From assembly GCA_947307005.1 (NCBI GenBank), contig CAMZHY010000097.1, forward strand, positions 1 to 9,841: DNA of 9,841 nt, read 5' to 3'. The notes beneath the pieces were generated by a model. That model was not told the origin of the DNA. It did no database searches and saw only the letters and a list, made by a program, of their open reading frames with translations. The stretch comes from an uncultured Planctomycetaceae bacterium (GTDB lineage: Bacteria; Planctomycetota; Planctomycetia; Pirellulales; Thermoguttaceae). A program made the position numbers and the translations under genes. Positions 7,207 to 9,841 of this stretch are shown here, in pieces; the first letter of the stretch is position 1; the number at the start of each line of letters is the position of its first letter.

Positions 7207-9093
7207 CTATAGCTCGTAAGCGCCGTCCCATCGGACGAAGGCCTCCATGGCGAAGAATTCAGGGAGTCCGATGCGATTGTACGCGTCCGCGGTCGCCATA
7301 TTTCGGTCTTCGGCGCGGCGCCAGAATTCGCGGGCGTCGGCGCCGAGGAAGAGCGCGCCGTCTTTTTGCGAGGCGTGACGGAAGATCGCTTCGCGTTTCT
7401 TTTCCGAATCGCGCGGGAAGAGAGGGACGGCGATTTCTATCTGATCGAGGGGCCATTCTTGCCACGCGCCGCGATAGAGGAGCGTTTCAGGAACCTGAAT
7501 GCCTTCGCTTTTCATCTGATGCAACACGCCGAAGGCGATGAGCGCGCAGACGCGGTGCGTGCCGTGAGGGTCTGAAAGATCGTTTGCGATGAAAATTTCG
7601 TCCGGATCAAGCGCCTCGATCAGTTCGCGGACGCGACGATGGTCTTCGTCGGTCGGGGGCGCTTTTTCCACGGCGCCCGTCGCGTAGAAGGGGAGGTCGA
7701 GGAAATGAACGTGTTCGCTTGGAATGCCGCACGCTTTGTCCGCCGATCGCGCTTCGCTCCATCGGATCAGACGCTTGACGTCCAGCGCCTCCTCGGAGTC
7801 GCGCTCGCCCGGTTGCTTGTCGAGGAGCGGCTTTTGAATTTTCTCGCGTAGGAGCGTCGCGATTTTTTCGTCGCCGCCGAACTCTTCGCTAATTGCTGTG
7901 TAAAGATCGGTGATGCGATAGGCGTCGTGATCGTTGACCGCAATGTTGCCGCTCGTCATATAGGCGACGTGGACTTCGTGCCCGTCTTCGACGAGTCGGA
8001 GCATCGTGCCCCCCATGCTGATGACGTCGTCGTCCGGGTGAGGACTGAAAACGAGAATCTTTTTACGCTCAAGCCCGCAAGGATGACGTTCGATCGTCGC
8101 CGTCATCCAAGAGAAGACGCGCGCGGAGACTTCCGGCGCGGAACCCGCCGCGCGAAGCAACGAGTGGAGTCCGTAGTCGCGGAAGTCCTTGTCCGTAAGT
8201 TTGAGGAGCGCCTTTCCGGTCTTTTGACAGAGCCACAAAACGGCGCGTTTGATCATCGCGTCGTTCCATACGACGGAGCGCGTGCGCCACGGGGTCGCGA
8301 CGTCTTGAAGATTCGACGCGGCGCTTTTATCGAGGATGAAGGAGACGTCGTGATGATCGCGGAGCCAACCGGCGGGGATCGCGTTGGAGACGGGTTCTTC
8401 AAGCGCTTTCTGAACAACGGACGCTTTTGCGTCGCCAAAAGCGAGCACGACGATTTTACGCGCTTCCATCATCGTGCCGAATCCAAGCGTCAACCCGCGC
8501 GTGGGAACGTTTAATTCGCTAAAGAAGAGGGAAGCGGCGTTGAGGCGCGTTTCCGGGTCGAGCTGGGCGAGGCGCGTTCTGCTCGTTTTCGAGGTGTAAG
8601 GTTCGTTGAACCCGACGGCGCCGTTCGCGGCGACTCCGAGGAGCAAAAGGTCAAATCCACCCGCCGCGACGATTTCCGCCTCATAGCGTCGGCAACTTGC
8701 CCCGATTTGTTCCACAGGGATCGTCGCGTCGAAGAAATGGACGTTTTCAAGGTTTACGTCCATTTTCATAACGAAGTTCTCCATCATCCAACGACGCATG
8801 CTCTGGAGTCGGTCTTTATCGAGACCGTAGTATTCGTTGACGATGAAGATCGACACGCGTGAGAAGTCGAGTCCGTTTTCCTGATGAAGTCTTACTAGTT
8901 CTTGATAGACGCCCACAGGACTAGACCCGCCGACGAGTCCTAGAGTTGCCGTTAGCCCCAGCGAGTTACGATCTCGAACGACGCCCGCAATCTGTTGAGC
9001 GACATGACGACACGCGTCGGCGCCGGAATCGAAAACGTAAGTCGGAGCTTCAACACTGAGGGCGGGGAGCGCCGTATGGGCGGAATTCGTCAT
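7207..9093 (-). CDS. NagB-like domain fused to LmbE/PIG-L family deacetylase
   Basis: This is a 628-residue cytoplasmic protein with two domains. Residues 1-275 are a glucosamine-6-phosphate deaminase (NagB) fold: phosphate loop GLVGGSSPVGVY near 52-63, VNEYYGL 85-91, GVAANGAVGFNEP 153-165 and SRTR 171-174. The NagB reaction converts GlcN-6-P to Fru-6-P plus ammonia. The E. coli catalytic residues Asp72, Asp141 and His143 correspond here to Asn86, Asn157 and Ala159; Glu164 of FNEP is kept. Loss of deaminase activity is therefore likely. Residues about 344-628 are a LmbE/PIG-L zinc deacetylase: SPHPDDDVISMGG with His352, Asp354 and Asp355, and DPHGTH with His510 and His513, all intact. This family removes acetyl groups from GlcNAc-type sugars. 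NagB-LmbE fusions are known in Bacteroidetes and planctomycetes and usually couple deacetylation to deamination. Here the NagB half may bind a sugar phosphate as a sensor. Start: AAGGAG (9099-9104) lies 5 bases before the ATG on the minus strand. The product has no signal peptide. Confidence 0.85.
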   Translation of the reverse strand: MTNSAHTALPALSVEAPTYVFDSGADACRHVAQQIAGVVRDRNSLGLTATLGLVGGSSPVGVYQELVRLHQENGLDFSRVSIFIVNEYYGLDKDRLQSMRRWMMENFVMKMDVNLENVHFFDATIPVEQIGASCRRYEAEIVAAGGFDLLLLGVAANGAVGFNEPYTSKTSRTRLAQLDPETRLNAASLFFSELNVPTRGLTLGFGTMMEARKIVVLAFGDAKASVVQKALEEPVSNAIPAGWLRDHHDVSFILDKSAASNLQDVATPWRTRSVVWNDAMIKRAVLWLCQKTGKALLKLTDKDFRDYGLHSLLRAAGSAPEVSARVFSWMTATIERHPCGLERKKILVFSPHPDDDVISMGGTMLRLVEDGHEVHVAYMTSGNIAVNDHDAYRITDLYTAISEEFGGDEKIATLLREKIQKPLLDKQPGERDSEEALDVKRLIRWSEARSADKACGIPSEHVHFLDLPFYATGAVEKAPPTDEDHRRVRELIEALDPDEIFIANDLSDPHGTHRVCALIAFGVLHQMKSEGIQVPETLLYRGAWQEWPLDQIEIAVPLFPRDSEKKREAIFRHASQKDGALFLGADAREFWRRAEDRNMATADAYNRIGLPEFFAMEAFVRWDGAYEL

Positions 9094-9206
9094 TTTGACT
9101 CCTTCGCTAATTCGTTGTCGTTAAAGTTTTTATTAATAGTCGTTGGGGAAGGGCGTTTCTTAGTCGTCGCGGTTGTGTTCGCGCATTCGAGAAGTCGCCG
9201 GTCCGC

Positions 9207-9285
9207 TCCTCCAACTATTATAGATTGTTGCGCGCGAATCAACGACGTCAATAATTGCCGTCGTTAAATTTTCCAAGTTGGAGGA
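9207..9285. promoter_or_regulatory. Nested inverted repeats in the divergent region
   Basis: TCCTCCAACT (9207-9216) and AGTTGGAGGA (9276-9285) form a perfect 10-bp inverted repeat 59 bases apart. Between them AACGACG (9241-9247) and CGTCGTT (9259-9265) form a second perfect repeat, and GATT/AATC (9223-9226 and 9237-9240) can close a third short helix. As RNA this could fold into a three-way junction. As DNA it could be paired operator sites, since the left arm abuts the minus-strand -10 box. Both arms carry GGAGG, so part of the match could be Shine-Dalgarno-like sequence. Confidence 0.4.
9217..9222 (-). promoter_or_regulatory. Possible -10 box for the NagB-LmbE gene
   Basis: A perfect TATAAT is read on the minus strand, 124 bases upstream of the start codon. 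No good -35 lies 17 bases further up; TTGATT is at 14 and TTGACG at 23. A transcription start just after the box would fall within the left arm of the 10-bp inverted repeat. Confidence 0.35.
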
Positions 9286-9334
9286 ATTAAGCTCTTTTTG
9301 GTTTGCGCCCCCTCGAAATTCTCTTTTGAGCGAT

Positions 9335-9340
9335 TATAAT
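9335..9340 (+). promoter_or_regulatory. Possible -10 box for the lipoprotein gene
   Basis: A perfect TATAAT lies in an AT-rich stretch 206 bases upstream of the lipoprotein start. No recognisable -35 hexamer stands at 16-18 bases. If used, it would give a leader of about 200 bases containing the hairpins at 9419-9454 and 9496-9513. Confidence 0.4.
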
Positions 9341-9418
9341 TTGGGTAAAATGTCGGAACAGGCGCCGCGTTTTCGCGTCGCTTTGGCTATCCGCCGAACT
9401 TGCGCTTGAAAGCCGGTC

Positions 9419-9454
9419 GAAGGTTGACGTCGAGAAAATTTATCGTCGAACTTC
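9419..9454 (+). other. Imperfect hairpin in the lipoprotein leader
   Basis: GAAGGTTGACG (9419-9429) pairs with CGTCGAACTTC (9444-9454), with one mismatch and one wobble, around a 14-base AT-rich loop. No T tract follows. It is probably leader RNA structure of unknown role. Confidence 0.3.
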
Positions 9455-9495
9455 CTCGGAATTAAAGCTCGTCGTCGGAGAGTCGTTCAGACGCG

Positions 9496-9513
9496 ACGCT
9501 CCCTTTGGGGCGT
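9496..9513 (+). other. Short stable hairpin upstream of the lipoprotein gene
   Basis: ACGCTCC (9496-9502) pairs with GGGGCGT (9507-9513) over 7 bp with one wobble and a CTTT tetraloop. It ends 33 bases before the start codon and just ahead of the ribosome binding region. A weak TTCTTC follows, not a real terminator tail. It could influence translation or mRNA stability. Confidence 0.35.
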
Positions 9514-9546
9514 TCTTCAAACGAAATCACAAAGGATGGAGTTGAA

Positions 9547-9841
9547 ATGAAAAGGCGTTATCGTTTTTGGCGTTCGTTCCCCCTCGGCGCCGCTTTATGT
9601 CTGGCAGGTTGCGCCGCTATCGTCGGTTGCGTCCCGAAATCGGACGTTGTCGTGACGGACGACGTCGACGTCGACGTCGACGACGCGACGGTGGCCGACG
9701 CCGACTATTCCTCGTGGGTCAAGGACTTTGAAGAGCAGATGAAACAAAGCGGCGCGCCTGTTGCGCCCGGCGCGTTTGCCGCCGCAGGAGCGACCGGCGG
9801 AGCTCCCGCCATGTTCAACTTCAGCGCCGCTGGAGCGACCG
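9547..9841 (+). CDS. Lipoprotein of unknown function (3' end outside window)
   Basis: An open frame begins at ATG 9547 and stays open for 98 codons to the window edge. GGAG at 9538-9541 lies 5 bases before the start, and AAAGGA at 9531-9536 is an alternative. The N-terminus has Lys/Arg residues, a short hydrophobic stretch and a lipobox LAGC, predicting lipid attachment at Cys22 and export by Sec then signal peptidase II. A second, poorer candidate is IVGC at Cys28. After the cysteine comes an Asp/Val stretch (DVDVDVDD, 39-46). A short charged segment (SSWVKDFEEQMKQSG) follows, then Ala/Gly/Pro-rich sequence in which AAGAT appears at 79-83 and again at 94-98. No domain is recognisable. The Asp is not +2 to Cys22 (Ala is), so outer membrane sorting would be expected by the enterobacterial rule, which may not hold here. 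Confidence 0.75.
   Translation, partial: MKRRYRFWRSFPLGAALCLAGCAAIVGCVPKSDVVVTDDVDVDVDDATVADADYSSWVKDFEEQMKQSGAPVAPGAFAAAGATGGAPAMFNFSAAGAT
9661..9684 (+). repeat. In-frame GACGTC tandem repeat in the lipoprotein gene
   Basis: Three exact copies of GACGTC are followed by GACGAC, encoding DVDVDVDD just after the lipobox. The unit is a multiple of three, so slippage would change linker length without breaking the frame. Confidence 0.8.

Larger units (their letters stand above)
9094..9546. other. Divergent intergenic region between the NagB-LmbE gene and the lipoprotein gene
   Basis: This 453-base stretch is more AT-rich than its neighbours. It holds nested inverted repeats at 9207-9285, a minus-strand TATAAT at 9217-9222, a plus-strand TATAAT at 9335-9340, and two further hairpins in the plus-strand leader (9419-9454, 9496-9513). 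No protein gene of normal size is supported. A 19-codon frame at 9350-9409 and an 8-codon minus-strand frame at 9160-9186 exist but lack a well-placed ribosome binding site. Confidence 0.5.

Noticed and set aside
7927..8514. Plus-strand open frame of 195 codons opposite the NagB-LmbE gene
   Set aside because: It overlaps the conserved motifs of the minus-strand gene, has no ribosome binding site and has shadow-like composition.
7207..9093. Calling the product a functional glucosamine-6-phosphate deaminase by domain match alone
   Set aside because: The residues matching the E. coli catalytic Asp72, Asp141 and His143 are replaced by Asn, Asn and Ala.
9160..9186. 8-codon minus-strand leader peptide upstream of the NagB-LmbE gene
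   Set aside because: The nearest GGAGGA is about 20 bases from its ATG, too far to support initiation, and the frame is short enough to occur by chance.
8995..9267. Plus-strand open frame of 90 codons across the start of the NagB-LmbE gene
   Set aside because: Half of it is antisense to coding sequence and the rest lies across the likely promoter; no RBS or domain.
9661..9684. GACGTC repeats as a CRISPR or regulatory repeat
   Set aside because: There are no spacers, the unit is six bases, and the repeat is in frame within a signal-peptide-bearing coding sequence.

Overview
The window reads as a chromosomal segment from a bacterium, probably a planctomycete. That placement is an inference. 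It rests on a three-domain AMP-ligase/carrier/oxoamine-synthase protein, a cytochrome-bd-like membrane protein fused to a heme c domain through a very long disordered linker, a NagB-LmbE fusion, and GACG/CGTC-rich codon use throughout. Five genes are supported. There are no tRNA or rRNA genes, insertion sequences or CRISPR arrays.

Layout. (1) 1-654 (+) is the 3' end of leuA, 2-isopropylmalate synthase, followed by two hairpins. (2) 1012-4494 (+) encodes a 1160-residue fatty acyl-AMP ligase / acyl carrier protein / PLP-dependent alpha-oxoamine synthase, closed by a clear intrinsic terminator at 4531-4565. (3) 4613-6898 (+) encodes a 761-residue protein: an eight-helix CydA-like core without a quinol loop or heme b558 ligands, a ~250-residue disordered tether, and a single heme c domain. 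(4) 7207-9093 (-) is convergent with gene 3 and encodes a 628-residue fusion of a NagB-type isomerase/deaminase domain and a LmbE/PIG-L metal-dependent deacetylase. (5) 9547-9841 (+) is the start of a lipoprotein gene that runs off the right edge. The 453-base divergent region between genes 4 and 5 holds nested inverted repeats and opposed TATAAT boxes.

How the genes relate. Each gene looks like its own transcription unit: hairpins or terminators separate genes 1-2 and 2-3, genes 3-4 converge, and genes 4-5 diverge. No single pathway joins them. Gene 2 is self-contained in concept: it activates a fatty acid, loads it on its own carrier domain and condenses it with an amino acid to give a long-chain alpha-amino ketone, as in the first step of sphingoid-type lipids. 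Gene 3 points to oxygen chemistry fed by cytochrome c rather than quinol. Gene 4 pairs an apparently intact deacetylase with a NagB domain in which the residues matching the E. coli catalytic Asp72, Asp141 and His143 are Asn, Asn and Ala.

The strongest candidates for something undescribed are the degenerate NagB domain in gene 4, the heme-depleted CydA-cytochrome c fusion in gene 3, and the one-polypeptide lipid-forming enzyme in gene 2. Comparisons with E. coli NagB, CydA and AONS are from memory, not computed alignments.
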